Notes: generated by a model not told the origin, from the sequence alone. Counted from the stretch's first letter, positions 17,182 through 25,268 are shown. The stretch: DNA of 64,000 nt from Pseudomonadota bacterium (GCA_023387735.1 JAEWHP010000020.1:62001-126000), one strand, 5' to 3'. Numbers and translations are program-made.

Positions 17182-18561
17182 ATGCGGCTTCTCATCGTTG
17201 GCACATTGAAGGGCCAGCTCACGACCGCGACCAAGATCGCGATGGACAACGGCGCTTCGGTCACCCACGCCGAAGGCATCGAACAGGCGATGTCGGTGTT
17301 GCGCGGCGGCAAGGGCGCCGACCTCCTGCTGGTCGACGTCTTCCTCGACATCCGCGACCTGGTGATGCGGCTGGAGGCCGAGCACATCCACGTGCCGATC
17401 GTGGCCTGCGGTATTTCCAACGACGCCCGCGCCGCGGTAGCAGCTATCCACGCCGGCGCCAAGGAATACATCCCGCTGCCGCCGGATCCGGAACTGATCG
17501 CAGCCGTGCTCGCCGCGGTCGCCAACGATTCGCGCGATCTCGTTTATCGCGACGAAGCCATGGGCAAGGTGATCAAGCTGGCGCAGCAGATCGCGGGCTC
17601 CGACGCCTCGGTCATGATCACCGGCGAGTCCGGCACCGGCAAGGAAGTGCTGGCGCGCTATGTCCACACCCGCTCCAATCGCGCCAAGCGGCCGTTCATC
17701 TCGATCAATTGCGCGGCAATCCCCGAGCATCTCCTCGAGTCCGAACTGTTCGGCCACGAAAAGGGCGCGTTCACCGGCGCGGTCGCCCGGCGGATCGGAA
17801 AATTCGAGGAAGCCAGCGGCGGTACGCTGTTGCTTGACGAAATCTCGGAAATGGACGTGCGGCTGCAATCGAAGCTCTTGCGCGCGATCCAGGAGCGCGT
17901 CATCGACCGCGTCGGCGGAACCAAGCCCGTGCCGGTCGATATCCGTATCATCGCCACCTCGAACCGAAACCTCTCTGAGGCCGTGCGCGCCGGCACCTTC
18001 CGCGAGGACCTGCTGTTTCGTCTGAACGTCGTCAATCTGAAGATCCCGCCGCTGCGCGATCGTCCGGCCGACATCCTCGAATTGGCACAGCACTTCGCCA
18101 AGAAATATGCCGACGCCAACGGCGTGCCGCTGCGTCCGATTTCCGCCGATGCGCGCCGGGTGCTGACCTCGAACCGCTGGCAGGGCAACGTCCGCGAGTT
18201 GGAAAACACCATCCACCGCTCGGTGCTGATGGCGCAAGGCGACGAGATCGGCCCCGACGCGATCCTGACGCCCGACGGCGACCGCCTCGACCTCGCCAAG
18301 ACCGCGCCCGCTGTCGCCCACGCCACCTTCGCCGCCGAACAAGTCACCCGTGCCCTGGTCGGCCGCACCGTCGCCGACGTCGAGCGCGACCTGATCCTGG
18401 AGACGCTCAAGCACTGCCTCGGCAACCGGACCCACGCCGCCAACATTCTCGGCATCTCGATCCGCACGCTGCGCAACAAGCTGAACGAATATGCGGATGG
18501 TGGAATACCGATCACGCCCGCGGGATCGGGCGAGCAGCAGCGATTTGTCGCGGCGGGGTAG
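17182..18561 (+). CDS. flbD: Sigma54-dependent flagellar regulator FlbD
   Basis: 459 residues from ATG 17182 with AGGAGA upstream; MRLLIVGTLKGQL matches FlbD N-termini. FlbD activates sigma54 promoters of late flagellar genes and represses fliF in Caulobacter. Residues 1-115 are a receiver-like domain lacking the normal paired acidic residues at its start; 130-370 the AAA+ domain with Walker A TGESGTGKE (~147-155) and the sigma54-contact loop GAFTGA (~195-200); a Fis-type HTH (THAANILGISIRTLRNKL) closes it. It is the last gene of the block; a repeat element follows the stop. Confidence 0.95.
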   Translation: MRLLIVGTLKGQLTTATKIAMDNGASVTHAEGIEQAMSVLRGGKGADLLLVDVFLDIRDLVMRLEAEHIHVPIVACGISNDARAAVAAIHAGAKEYIPLPPDPELIAAVLAAVANDSRDLVYRDEAMGKVIKLAQQIAGSDASVMITGESGTGKEVLARYVHTRSNRAKRPFISINCAAIPEHLLESELFGHEKGAFTGAVARRIGKFEEASGGTLLLDEISEMDVRLQSKLLRAIQERVIDRVGGTKPVPVDIRIIATSNRNLSEAVRAGTFREDLLFRLNVVNLKIPPLRDRPADILELAQHFAKKYADANGVPLRPISADARRVLTSNRWQGNVRELENTIHRSVLMAQGDEIGPDAILTPDGDRLDLAKTAPAVAHATFAAEQVTRALVGRTVADVERDLILETLKHCLGNRTHAANILGISIRTLRNKLNEYADGGIPITPAGSGEQQRFVAAG

Positions 18562-18579
18562 CGCACGATAGCATCCGCT

Positions 18580-18660
18580 GTCATTCCGGGATGGTCCGAA
18601 GGACCAGACCCGGAATCTCGAGATTCCGGGTTCGATGCTGCGCATCGCCCCGGAATGACC
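18580..18660. repeat. 81-bp palindromic dispersed repeat, copy 1
   Basis: Begins GTCATTCCGGGATGG and ends CCCCGGAATGACC, so the outer arms are complementary; inner arms GGTCCGAAGGACC, CCCGGAATCTCGAGATTCCGGG and GATGCTGCGCATC each form their own small hairpin. It matches the copy at 22392-22472 at 80 of 81 positions. It lies just after flbD and may also act as its 3' end. Confidence 0.88.
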
Positions 18661-18664
18661 GCTC

Positions 18665-18820
18665 CTACGAATAACTCGGCGCGTCCGGCTTTCGGAAAAT
18701 GCGGATGGGATCGCCGGGCTGCAGGTCATTTCCCCTGAAGACCGCATAGGCGTATAGCGCGAGATAGCCGATTGCGATCGCGCCGACGGCGTAAAAGGCC
18801 CAGGTTGCGAGACGTTTCAT
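18665..18820 (-). CDS. Small membrane protein, 51 residues
   Basis: A short gene reading MKRLATWAFYAVGAIAIGYL followed by ALYAYAVFRGND and a polar end FRKPDAPSYS. A basic start, a single hydrophobic segment at about 5-28 and a polar tail of some 20 residues describe a one-span inner-membrane protein. GGGGA lies immediately before the ATG at 18818-18820, closer than ideal. The codon use is like that of its neighbours. The family is not recognised. It is 69 bases upstream of the luciferase-like gene's stop and reads in the same direction. Confidence 0.55.
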   Translation of the reverse strand: MKRLATWAFYAVGAIAIGYLALYAYAVFRGNDLQPGDPIRIFRKPDAPSYS

Positions 18821-18889
18821 TCCCCGGGTTTAGATCGTACGAAACGAAAAGGCCAGTCCGCCCGACCGGAGTCGGATTTACTAAAACGG

Positions 18890-20098
18890 CTATCCCGCCG
18901 CCACCTTCGCCGCCGGCGCGACGCTCACCGCCAGTTTGCCGTAACGGTCCTTGAACGCCTCGGTGTCGATTTCCTCGAGCTGGATTGCGCCGCTCATCAC
19001 GCCCTTCTTCCAGGCGTCATGTTCGGGATCGTTCTGGAACTCCGGCATCACTTCCCTGCCGAACAGTTCGAGCGACTCGCAGATATGCTCGTGCGTGTTC
19101 TTGCCCGCCTGGTTGAGCAGGATCACCTGATCGATATGGGAGGAACGGAAACGGCGCAGCTTCTTGCGGATGGTCTCGGGCGAACCGATCAGGCCACCGC
19201 GCAGCGCCGCCTCCTGCGCTTCCGGATTCTCGCGCTTCCACTTGTTGTACTCGTCCCACATGTTGACGGTGCCCGGCGCCGGACGCTGCCGGTTCTGCGA
19301 TGCGCCGTAGTAGCGCAGCGCGAACTGGAAGAAGGTTGCGCCATCGGCGCGGGCGCGGGCCTCCTCGTCGGTCTTGGCGCACATGAAGAACGACACCAGC
19401 GCCATGTTCGGATTGATCTCGTAATCGGCGAGCTTCTTCAGCCGCTTCGTGATCGCGTTGTAATAGGCGTGCACCCAGGCGTGCGCCGCTTCGGCGCTGA
19501 CGAACTGGAAGCCGAGCGCGCCAAAGCCGTTCTCGCCGGCCCGCTCGATGGTCTGCAATTGCGAGCACGCCATCCACAGCGGCGGATGCGGCTTCTGCAC
19601 CGGTTTCGGCACCACGTTGCGCAGGGGAATGTCGAAATACTTGCCGTGATGCTCGGTGCCCACCTTGGTGAACATCGGGAAGATCGCCTGAACCGCCTCC
19701 TCGAACACCTCGCGCTTGGTCTCCATGTCGCGGCCGAACGGGGTCAGTTCGGTGATCGACGCGCTCTCGCCCATGCCGAACTCGCAGCGGCCGTTGGAGA
19801 GCAGATCGAGCACCGCGACTTTCTCGGCGACGCGGGCGGGATGGTTCGTGGTCAGCTGGAAGATGCCGTGGCCGAGCCGGATGTTCCTGGTGCGCTGGCT
19901 GGCGGCGGCGAGGAAGGATTCCGGCGCCGGCGAGTGCGAATATTCTTCCAGGAAATGATGTTCCACGACCCAGGCGTGGTCGTAGCCCAGCCGGTCGGCG
20001 GTCTCGAGCTGCGTCAGGGCGTTCTGGTAGAGCCGGAGTTCGTCGCCGTCTTCCCAGGGGCGCGGCAGTTGCAGCTCGTAGAAGATGCCGAATTTCAT
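18890..20098 (-). CDS. LLM-class flavin-dependent oxidoreductase (luciferase-like)
   Basis: 402 residues. The fold is recognised from MKFGIFYELQLPRPW, then GYDHAWVVEHHFLEEYSHSP and IRLGHGIFQLTTNHPARVAE, characteristic of bacterial luciferase-like monooxygenases that use FMNH2 from a separate reductase. The active-site histidines in VVEHH and the C-terminal GLIGSPETIRKKLRRF are intact. Cytosolic. Length agrees with the alkanal-monooxygenase-like group. No flavin reductase or desulfurisation gene is adjacent, so its substrate cannot be read from context. It is divergent from a helicase gene, sharing about 185 bases of promoter region. Confidence 0.88.
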   Translation of the reverse strand: MKFGIFYELQLPRPWEDGDELRLYQNALTQLETADRLGYDHAWVVEHHFLEEYSHSPAPESFLAAASQRTRNIRLGHGIFQLTTNHPARVAEKVAVLDLLSNGRCEFGMGESASITELTPFGRDMETKREVFEEAVQAIFPMFTKVGTEHHGKYFDIPLRNVVPKPVQKPHPPLWMACSQLQTIERAGENGFGALGFQFVSAEAAHAWVHAYYNAITKRLKKLADYEINPNMALVSFFMCAKTDEEARARADGATFFQFALRYYGASQNRQRPAPGTVNMWDEYNKWKRENPEAQEAALRGGLIGSPETIRKKLRRFRSSHIDQVILLNQAGKNTHEHICESLELFGREVMPEFQNDPEHDAWKKGVMSGAIQLEEIDTEAFKDRYGKLAVSVAPAAKVAAG

Positions 20099-20283
20099 GA
20101 TGCCGCTCCCAAATCAGCTTGTTGTTTTCGCTCAGTGTAAGGCCACCCGGCCTCAAGTCTAGCCTTGGCCGCGAAACCACAATTCCGCGTCGCGGAAGGC
20201 TGCTTGCATGGAACGCGCGAGTGGTTAGCTTTATAGTTCTGCCCGAGTCGCGGCCCCATCGCCCGCGCCTCCATCTGGACCCC

Positions 20284-21399
20284 ATGACCACCTTTACGCC
20301 GCATCAGGATTCCGCGCTCAACGCCGTTGCCGACTGGCTGAAGGCCAAGCCCGGCCGAAACGGCACCCCGCCCATCTTCCGCCTGTTCGGTTTTGCCGGC
20401 ACCGGCAAGACCACGCTGGCGCGGCATATCGCCGACGGCGTCGATGGCGAGGTGAAGTTTGCCGCTTTCACCGGCAAGGCGGCGCTGGTGATGCGCAACA
20501 AGGGCTGCGACAACGCCTCCACCATCCACTCGCTGATCTATCGCGCGAAGGAGTCCGGCGTCGAGCAGCCGAGCTTCGAGCTGTGGGACGACGCGCCGGC
20601 CTCGAAGGCAAAGCTGATCGTGATCGACGAATGCTCGATGGTCGATGCCGAACTCGGCCGCGACCTGATGTCGTTCGATTGTCCGCTGCTGGTGCTGGGC
20701 GATCCCGCGCAATTGCCGCCGATCCAGGGCGGCGGCTTCTTCACGGATTGCGAGCCCGACGCGATGCTGACCGAGGTACATCGGCAGGCCCAGGACGATC
20801 CGATCGTTCGGATGTCGATGGATATCCGCGAGGGCCGCGAACTCGAAATCGGGCGCCACGGCGAGAGTGAAGTGGTGTCGCGCAGCGAGCTTGACCCGGA
20901 CCGGGTGATGGGCGCCGACCAGGTGCTGGTCGGGCGCAACAACACCCGCCGGGCCTACAACATGCGCGTGCGTCAGAAGCAGAACATCGAGGATCCCCTC
21001 CCCGTCGCCGGCGACAAACTCGTTTGCCTGCGCAACAACCGCAAGAAGGGCCTGTTCAATGGCGGACTGTGGCGGGTGAAGTCGCGCACCCAGCCGCGAT
21101 CGAAATCACAGATCCTGAGCATGCGGCTCTCGCCCGACGAGGAATTCGGCCACAAGGTCACCAAGGTTTCGGTGCGGCAGGACTGCTTTGAGGGCGGCGT
21201 CGAGGCGATCCCGTGGGAGCAGCGCAAGCCCTATGACGAGTTCGATTATGGCTACGTACTGACCGTGCACAAATCGCAGGGTTCGCAATGGGATGACGTG
21301 GTTCTGTTCGATGAGAGCTTCGCCTTCCAGGACAGCCGCGCCAGGTGGCTCTACACCGGCATCACGCGGGCTGCGAAGCGGTTGAGTGTGGTGGTGTGA
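20284..21399 (+). CDS. Small RecD-like superfamily 1B ATP-dependent helicase
   Basis: 371 residues from ATG 20284 (MTTFTPHQDSALNAV). Walker A FGFAGTGKTT is near residues 35-44, motif II is VIDECSM, motif III LGDPAQLPPI, and the C-terminal motif YVLTVHKSQGSQWDDVVL plus TGITRAAKRLSVV belong to UvrD-C2/RecD helicases. It lacks RecD2's long N-terminal extension and is closest in size to phage Dda-type helicases, which move 5' to 3' on single-stranded DNA. It is standalone and not beside recB/recC. Role in replication-fork or repair processing is inferred from the family. An extended upstream start exists but lacks family support. Confidence 0.88.
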   Translation: MTTFTPHQDSALNAVADWLKAKPGRNGTPPIFRLFGFAGTGKTTLARHIADGVDGEVKFAAFTGKAALVMRNKGCDNASTIHSLIYRAKESGVEQPSFELWDDAPASKAKLIVIDECSMVDAELGRDLMSFDCPLLVLGDPAQLPPIQGGGFFTDCEPDAMLTEVHRQAQDDPIVRMSMDIREGRELEIGRHGESEVVSRSELDPDRVMGADQVLVGRNNTRRAYNMRVRQKQNIEDPLPVAGDKLVCLRNNRKKGLFNGGLWRVKSRTQPRSKSQILSMRLSPDEEFGHKVTKVSVRQDCFEGGVEAIPWEQRKPYDEFDYGYVLTVHKSQGSQWDDVVLFDESFAFQDSRARWLYTGITRAAKRLSVVV

Positions 21400-21633
21400 G
21401 TTACGGTCATTCCGGGGGGCATCGGACCACGGCGCGCAGGCGCGACTGACCTTTCCCTCCAACGCCGCCCCGTAACTCCCTGGACCGACGCCATTTTATT
21501 CACGAACTCGTGTGACGCGGCCTCGTAACAATCCGCGGCCAGGGCCGTATCTTGGGCACATCGGAGAGAAACGAGCCGATTGCGTAACACCGCTCCCGCT
21601 CTAGACTGTCCCTAACCCATCCAAGAGGAAACC

Positions 21634-22353
21634 ATGTCCCCTCGCCAGTTCAGCCGCCTTTCGCTGTGCGCTGCCGCCATCGGCGCGCTGGCCCTCGCCG
21701 CTTTCGCCGTCTCCCCGTCGCGAGCTTCGGAGGAACCCGTCATCATTCCGCCGCCCGCGACCGACGTGAAGGCGGCCGACGGCATCCAGACCGCTGTCAT
21801 CGCAGGCGGCTGCTTCTGGGGCGTCCAGGGCGTGTACCAGCACACCGCCGGCGTCCTCAACGCGGTTTCCGGCTATTCCGGTGGCAGCAAGATGACCGCG
21901 AACTACACCATGATCGGCACCGGCACCACCGGACATGCCGAGGCGGTGGAGATCAAGTACGATCCGAAGAAGATCAGCTACGGCAAGATCCTGCAGATCT
22001 TCTTTTCCGTCGTGCATGACCCGACGCAGTTGAACCGCCAGGGCCCGGACGTCGGCACGCAATATCGCTCGGCGATCTTTGCCGTGAACGACGAGCAGAA
22101 GCAGGTCGCCGAGGCCTATATCGCCCAGCTCAACGCCGCCAAGGTCTACAAGAAGCCGATCGCGACCAAGGTCGGCCCGCTGGCGGCATTCTATGCGGCG
22201 GAAGACTACCACCAGGACTATCTGACGCTTCACCCCACCCAGCCCTATATCGTGTTCAACGACATCCCGAAGATCGAAAACCTGAAGAAGATTTTTGCTG
22301 AGAACTACATCGAGAAGCCGACATTGGTGAGCAAGGCCAAGGCCACCAATTAG
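21634..22353 (+). CDS. msrA: Exported peptide-methionine (S)-S-oxide reductase MsrA
   Basis: 239 residues. MsrA reduces the S-epimer of methionine sulfoxide. A signal peptide (residues 1-32, cleavage near SRASEE) predicts periplasmic location. The catalytic Cys60 is in GGCFWGVQ, with the conserved TGHAE and DYHQDYL motifs. Apart from Cys12 in the signal, Cys60 is the only cysteine; the usual C-terminal resolving cysteines are absent. AGAGGAAACC lies before the ATG. A palindromic repeat and 138 bases separate it from msrB, so they are either cotranscribed across the repeat or independent. Confidence 0.93.
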   Translation: MSPRQFSRLSLCAAAIGALALAAFAVSPSRASEEPVIIPPPATDVKAADGIQTAVIAGGCFWGVQGVYQHTAGVLNAVSGYSGGSKMTANYTMIGTGTTGHAEAVEIKYDPKKISYGKILQIFFSVVHDPTQLNRQGPDVGTQYRSAIFAVNDEQKQVAEAYIAQLNAAKVYKKPIATKVGPLAAFYAAEDYHQDYLTLHPTQPYIVFNDIPKIENLKKIFAENYIEKPTLVSKAKATN

Positions 22354-22391
22354 ACCCGTCATCGATGCGAGCGTCAGCAAACTAGACCCCC

Positions 22392-22472
22392 GTCATTCCG
22401 GGATGGTCCGAAGGACCAGACCCGGAATCTCGAGATTCCGGGTTCGATGCTTCGCATCGCCCCGGAATGACC
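22392..22472. repeat. 81-bp palindromic dispersed repeat, copy 2
   Basis: Matches 18580-18660 except one base (GATGCTTCGC instead of GATGCTGCGC). It fills the gap between msrA and msrB, ending 19 bases before msrB. A degraded partial copy remains at 51413-51450. Confidence 0.88.
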
Positions 22473-22491
22473 ATGAACCCGAGGAGATGCC

Positions 22492-22902
22492 ATGTCCGAC
22501 ACCAAAACCTCCCCCAAGGTCGTCAAGAGCGAGGCCGAATGGCGCAAGGAGCTCTCGCCGATGCAGTACGCCGTGCTGCGCGAGAAGGCGACCGAGCGGC
22601 CGTTCTCGGGCGAGTATGAGCACGAGCACCGCAAAGGCACTTACACCTGCGCCGGCTGCGGCCAGACGCTGTTCGAGTCGGATGCCAAGTTCGACTCCGG
22701 CTGCGGCTGGCCGAGTTTCACCGCGCCGGCCGTCGACAGCCATGTCGACGAGGAGCGCGATGTCAGCCACGGCATGATCCGCACCGAGGTGCTGTGCTCG
22801 AAATGCGACGGCCATCTCGGCCACGTCTTCCCCGACGGCCCCGGCCCGACCGGCCTGCGCTACTGCATCAATTCGGCGGCGCTGAAACTGCAGCCGAAAT
22901 AG
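22492..22902 (+). CDS. msrB: Peptide-methionine (R)-S-oxide reductase MsrB
   Basis: 136 residues, cytosolic (no signal). MsrB reduces methionine-R-sulfoxide. Zinc ligands are Cys53/Cys56 (CAGC) and Cys102/Cys105 (CSKC), the resolving Cys71 is in SGCGWPSF and the catalytic Cys125 is in RYCINS. GAGGAGATGCC precedes the ATG at 22492. Complementary to the msrA gene upstream, but the two products are predicted to act in different compartments. A hairpin follows the stop. Confidence 0.95.
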   Translation: MSDTKTSPKVVKSEAEWRKELSPMQYAVLREKATERPFSGEYEHEHRKGTYTCAGCGQTLFESDAKFDSGCGWPSFTAPAVDSHVDEERDVSHGMIRTEVLCSKCDGHLGHVFPDGPGPTGLRYCINSAALKLQPK

Positions 22903-22929
22903 TTCACGTAACAATCGAACCTGTTTTTC

Positions 22930-22966
22930 ACCCCGCGTGAACAAGGGCTTGTCGCGCGGGGTTCTC
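22930..22966 (+). terminator. Hairpin terminator candidate after msrB
   Basis: ACCCCGCG and CGCGGGGT pair over a 17-base loop, 27 bases after the msrB stop, followed by TCTCATTT. The loop is large and no strong T-run follows, so termination efficiency is uncertain. Confidence 0.5.
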
Positions 22967-23113
22967 ATTTGATGAGATCCTCTCCCGCTCTATCCGGCGC
23001 GCAAATCGATAATCTCCCTCCCGATCAGGACAAGGACTCATGGCCCGGATTGTGCTTTGATCCGGTTGCGGGGCGTCTTCCGCACGCCCCCGACGCCTTT
23101 CAGGGAGCGCGCC

Positions 23114-23278
23114 ATGACCCTTGGAACGATACTCGTCATCATCCTGATTATTGTGCTGCTGGGCGGCTTCTCGGGCCGGCTCGGCGGCTACGGCTATGGT
23201 TACGGCCATTCCGGCATGGGGCTGGGCGGCGTGATTTTGATCGTGCTCCTCATCCTGGTACTGCTGGGCAAACTCTAG
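23114..23278 (+). CDS. DUF3309-family small membrane protein
   Basis: 54 residues from ATG 23114 with AGGGAG upstream. The layout is hydrophobic helix (MTLGTILVIILIIVLLGGF), glycine/tyrosine-rich hinge (GGYGYGYGHSGMGLGG) and second hydrophobic helix ending LLGKL, the diagnostic pattern of DUF3309 proteins. Inner-membrane location is expected. Function is unknown for the family. It is separated from msrB by a hairpin and so is probably transcribed alone. Confidence 0.8.
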   Translation: MTLGTILVIILIIVLLGGFSGRLGGYGYGYGHSGMGLGGVILIVLLILVLLGKL

Positions 23279-23502
23279 GCAAATTAAGCTATTGAAATAA
23301 CTTGATTTAATTTGTTCCAGGGGGAGCCATGCGCGGATTCATCATCACCCCCGACGAGCGGCTTCAGGAGTCGCATTTCTGTCAAACAAGCCTATATTAG
23401 GGTTCGAAATGACGTGCACGGCGTGGCCTGCCAAACTGGCCCACCGTCGTCCAATCCCCATACGCTCAAACGCAAGAGCCAAAAAGATTGAGGTCACAGC
23501 CC

Positions 23503-23787
23503 ATGCGTCCCTTCAGCTACGACACCGCCGCCGAACTGTTTCCCGCCGCGATCCGCAAGAAGAAGCGGGCCGGATTTGCCTATCGGCGTTTTGGCACCGC
23601 GGCCGAAGCGGTTCGCTTCGCGATCGAGGAGTTGCCGGCGGACTCGCTGAACGGCGCCTACCTTCAGGTCGAGGAAGCCCGCTTCGACCAGAGCGGCATC
23701 CGCTCGCTCTATGAGAGCGAAGCCTTCCCGCTGCCGCGCCGCCCGCGTGCGCCCGCCAACACCGAAGACAAGGCCGACGCGGCCTGA
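23503..23787 (+). CDS. Conserved hypothetical cytosolic protein
   Basis: 94 residues beginning MRPFSYDTAAELFPAAIRKK, rich in Arg/Lys and Glu, with no signal or membrane segment. The middle (FGTAAEAVRFAIEELPADSL and QVEEARFDQSGIRSLYES) suggests a compact alpha/beta fold. Proteins of this wording occur in Bradyrhizobium as short hypothetical proteins; I cannot name a family. The upstream in-frame ATG at 23488 is possible, but neither start has a clear ribosome-binding site. A terminator follows it. Confidence 0.65.
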   Translation: MRPFSYDTAAELFPAAIRKKKRAGFAYRRFGTAAEAVRFAIEELPADSLNGAYLQVEEARFDQSGIRSLYESEAFPLPRRPRAPANTEDKADAA

Positions 23788-23812
23788 GCCTTTCGCGATC
23801 TCCAGACGAACA

Positions 23813-23843
23813 GCCCCCGGTCATTTCCGGGGGCATGTTTTTT
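23813..23843 (+). terminator. Rho-independent terminator
   Basis: GCCCCCGG and CCGGGGGC enclose the loop TCATTT and lead via CATG into TTTTTT. It lies 26 bases after the preceding stop and 20 bases before the end of the convergent DUF4112 gene. Confidence 0.85.
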
Positions 23844-23862
23844 GGCGCCCTGCTCTTGAGCG

Positions 23863-24393
23863 CTATAGACGCGGCTGCTTGTCGAGCCAGCGCTTGAGCA
23901 TCCGCACGTTGCGGACGTTGGCGCGGAACATGACGTCGAAGGCGTCGCCAGCCACCGGCACCAGCCCGACCACGCCGTCAACAGCGACATTGCCGAGCAT
24001 CCGAGCCGTAATGTACCAAGGCGCCCCGAGCGCACGCGCCTCCCGCACGAGCCACAGCGAAATCGCCGTTGTGATGATGTCGCCTACCACCGGGATCAGG
24101 CCGATCAGCCCGTCGATGCCGTAGCGGAATTTGGTGCCGGGCACGATGAAGGCGACGTCCAGCAGCTTGGCGATGGCGTCAAGCCGCGCCAGCCGCTGCT
24201 CGCGGGTAAGGTTGGCGAACGGATTGGCCCCCGCCTGCCCGAAATCGAATCGCAATCCCTCGAACTGCTCACGCAGGCCGGGATCGGGGATCTCCCGCCC
24301 TTCCTGATCGATCACAGGACCGCGTCGCGCCGCGCCGCCCCGGGACGGCTGCTCGGTACGTGGCCGCGGCGGCGTATAGATGTCGTCGTTCAT
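23863..24393 (-). CDS. DUF4112-family membrane protein
   Basis: 176 residues from ATG 24393. The first 80 residues are polar and contain a Pro/Arg-rich stretch; the rest holds the DUF4112 pattern: LDAIAKLLDVAFIVPGTKFR, then GLIGLIPVVGDIITTAISLW and VDGVVGLVPVAGDAFDVMFR. The two GxxPVxGD repeats look like re-entrant or amphipathic membrane segments. Family function is unknown. A copy of the 19-bp palindrome (24484-24502) lies 90 bases upstream of this start, between it and the divergent gene at 24631. Confidence 0.85.
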   Translation of the reverse strand: MNDDIYTPPRPRTEQPSRGGAARRGPVIDQEGREIPDPGLREQFEGLRFDFGQAGANPFANLTREQRLARLDAIAKLLDVAFIVPGTKFRYGIDGLIGLIPVVGDIITTAISLWLVREARALGAPWYITARMLGNVAVDGVVGLVPVAGDAFDVMFRANVRNVRMLKRWLDKQPRL

Positions 24394-24483
24394 GCTCATC
24401 ACATGGTAACGCGGCTGCGAGGCGCAAGTTGCGTCAAATTATCACGACGCACCGGCACTGCCCGACTGGCCCGGCGCCCCGCA

Positions 24484-24502
24484 TGACGGGATTTTCCTGA
24501 CG
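24484..24502. promoter_or_regulatory. 19-bp near-palindrome, site a
   Basis: TGACGGGATTTTCCTGACG. The right half CCTGACG is shared with sites b (25250), c (26900) and d (29780). It stands between the divergent DUF4112 gene and the small membrane-protein gene at 24631, so it could serve either promoter. Left arm is the least conserved of the four. Confidence 0.5.
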
Positions 24503-24630
24503 TTCCCAAATCAGCGGTCATTTCTATGATCGCCTGCGTTGCGCCGGGGGCAGCGGGAAGGCGCGACAGACCGATCCACGCTATCGGAACCATCTTGGGG
24601 CACATCCACAGCGGCAAGGGGTGCAGACAG

Positions 24631-24828
24631 GTGAAAAGGTTCGCCCAGCTCGCAATCACGTTCGTCCTGGCCTCCGGCAGCGCGGCGGTCGTGGCGTACG
24701 TGATCGCGCACATTGCACATCACGATCTCGGCTTCTCGCGATCCGCGCTTCGCCAGCAGGCGCTGATCTGCGCGGCGCTCGTCGTGGGCCTTGTCACCAT
24801 CGAATTGCTTGCAAGCAAGGAGAGATAG
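24631..24828 (+). CDS. Small inner-membrane protein, two hydrophobic segments
   Basis: 65 residues from GTG 24631. Two hydrophobic stretches (LAITFVLASGSAAVVAYVIA and LICAALVVGLVTIELLA) are linked by a His/Ser-containing loop (HIAHHDLGFSRSALRQQ). An in-frame ATG 35 codons upstream would add a sequence with no clear order. The next gene starts two bases after its stop with an overall similar design, so the pair looks like a bicistronic unit. The family is not recognised. Confidence 0.6.
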   Translation: MKRFAQLAITFVLASGSAAVVAYVIAHIAHHDLGFSRSALRQQALICAALVVGLVTIELLASKER

Positions 24829-24830
24829 CG

Positions 24831-25031
24831 ATGAGGGTCATCGATCTCGCTGTCATGTTTGTCGTCTTCTTCGGAAGCGCCGGCCTGACCGCATTGTTCA
24901 CCGTGCTGTTCATTCATTACGGGCTCGGCGTCCCTCCCTCCGTATTGCGGCTCAACGCGCTCATCTCGGCCGGCGCGCTGAGCTTCGTGCTTGCGGTGGC
25001 CCTCTTCGGGGGTGACGAGAGGGAAGATTAG
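24831..25031 (+). CDS. Small inner-membrane protein, two hydrophobic segments
   Basis: 66 residues from ATG 24831, with AAGGAGAGATAGCG just upstream. Hydrophobic helices (LAVMFVVFFGSAGLTALFTV and ALISAGALSFVLAVALFG) surround a short loop (YGLGVPPSVLRLN). Its topology and its loop resemble those of the preceding gene, which ends two bases before; they may be paralogous subunits of one small membrane complex. The acidic C-terminus (GDERED) would be cytosolic or periplasmic. Function unknown. Confidence 0.65.
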   Translation: MRVIDLAVMFVVFFGSAGLTALFTVLFIHYGLGVPPSVLRLNALISAGALSFVLAVALFGGDERED

Positions 25032-25072
25032 GTTCGCACTACCGGGGACATTCAATGCAACATGGGGGACAA

Positions 25073-25252
25073 ATGTTCAGGCGCAAGGCAGTCGCAATTC
25101 AACCGTTGGCGTTTTGCGTTCCCTGTTCGGAGAGAACCCCGCACCGTTACGAACGGCTGGCCGTCAACGGGCGGCTGGCTTCAAGGGCCGTCTGCCTCGT
25201 CTGCCTCAATGATTCGCGCCAGGAGGCCGTTCAGGCAACACATGACGACTGA
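25073..25252 (+). CDS. Possible small zinc-ribbon protein
   Basis: 59 residues from ATG 25073, where GGGGGA gives a good ribosome-binding site. Two CxxC knuckles (FCVPCS and VCLVCL) are separated by 26 residues, including HRYERL and RLASRA, as in small zinc ribbons. No membrane segment. It follows the small membrane-protein pair on the same strand by 41 bases. An overlapping reading frame (25062-25292) is also open but shows no motif, so this frame is preferred. I do not recognise a named family. Confidence 0.45.
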   Translation: MFRRKAVAIQPLAFCVPCSERTPHRYERLAVNGRLASRAVCLVCLNDSRQEAVQATHDD

Positions 25253-25268
25253 CAGGTTTTTCCTGACG
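25250..25268. promoter_or_regulatory. 19-bp near-palindrome, site b
   Basis: TGACAGGTTTTTCCTGACG. It overlaps the last codon of the preceding zinc-ribbon gene and lies 47 bases before the ATG at 25316, an ordinary promoter distance. Confidence 0.55.

Noticed and set aside
17125..18747. Long minus-strand open frame of 540 codons
   Set aside because: It lies opposite flbD and uses codons mirrored from it; in GC-rich genomes such antisense frames are common. No ribosome-binding site or family motif.
23329..23400. 23-codon frame beginning MRGFIITPDERL with GGGGGAG just upstream
   Set aside because: Too short, spacing of the ribosome-binding site is only two bases, and no family is recognised; could be a remnant of a longer gene but nothing similar is nearby.
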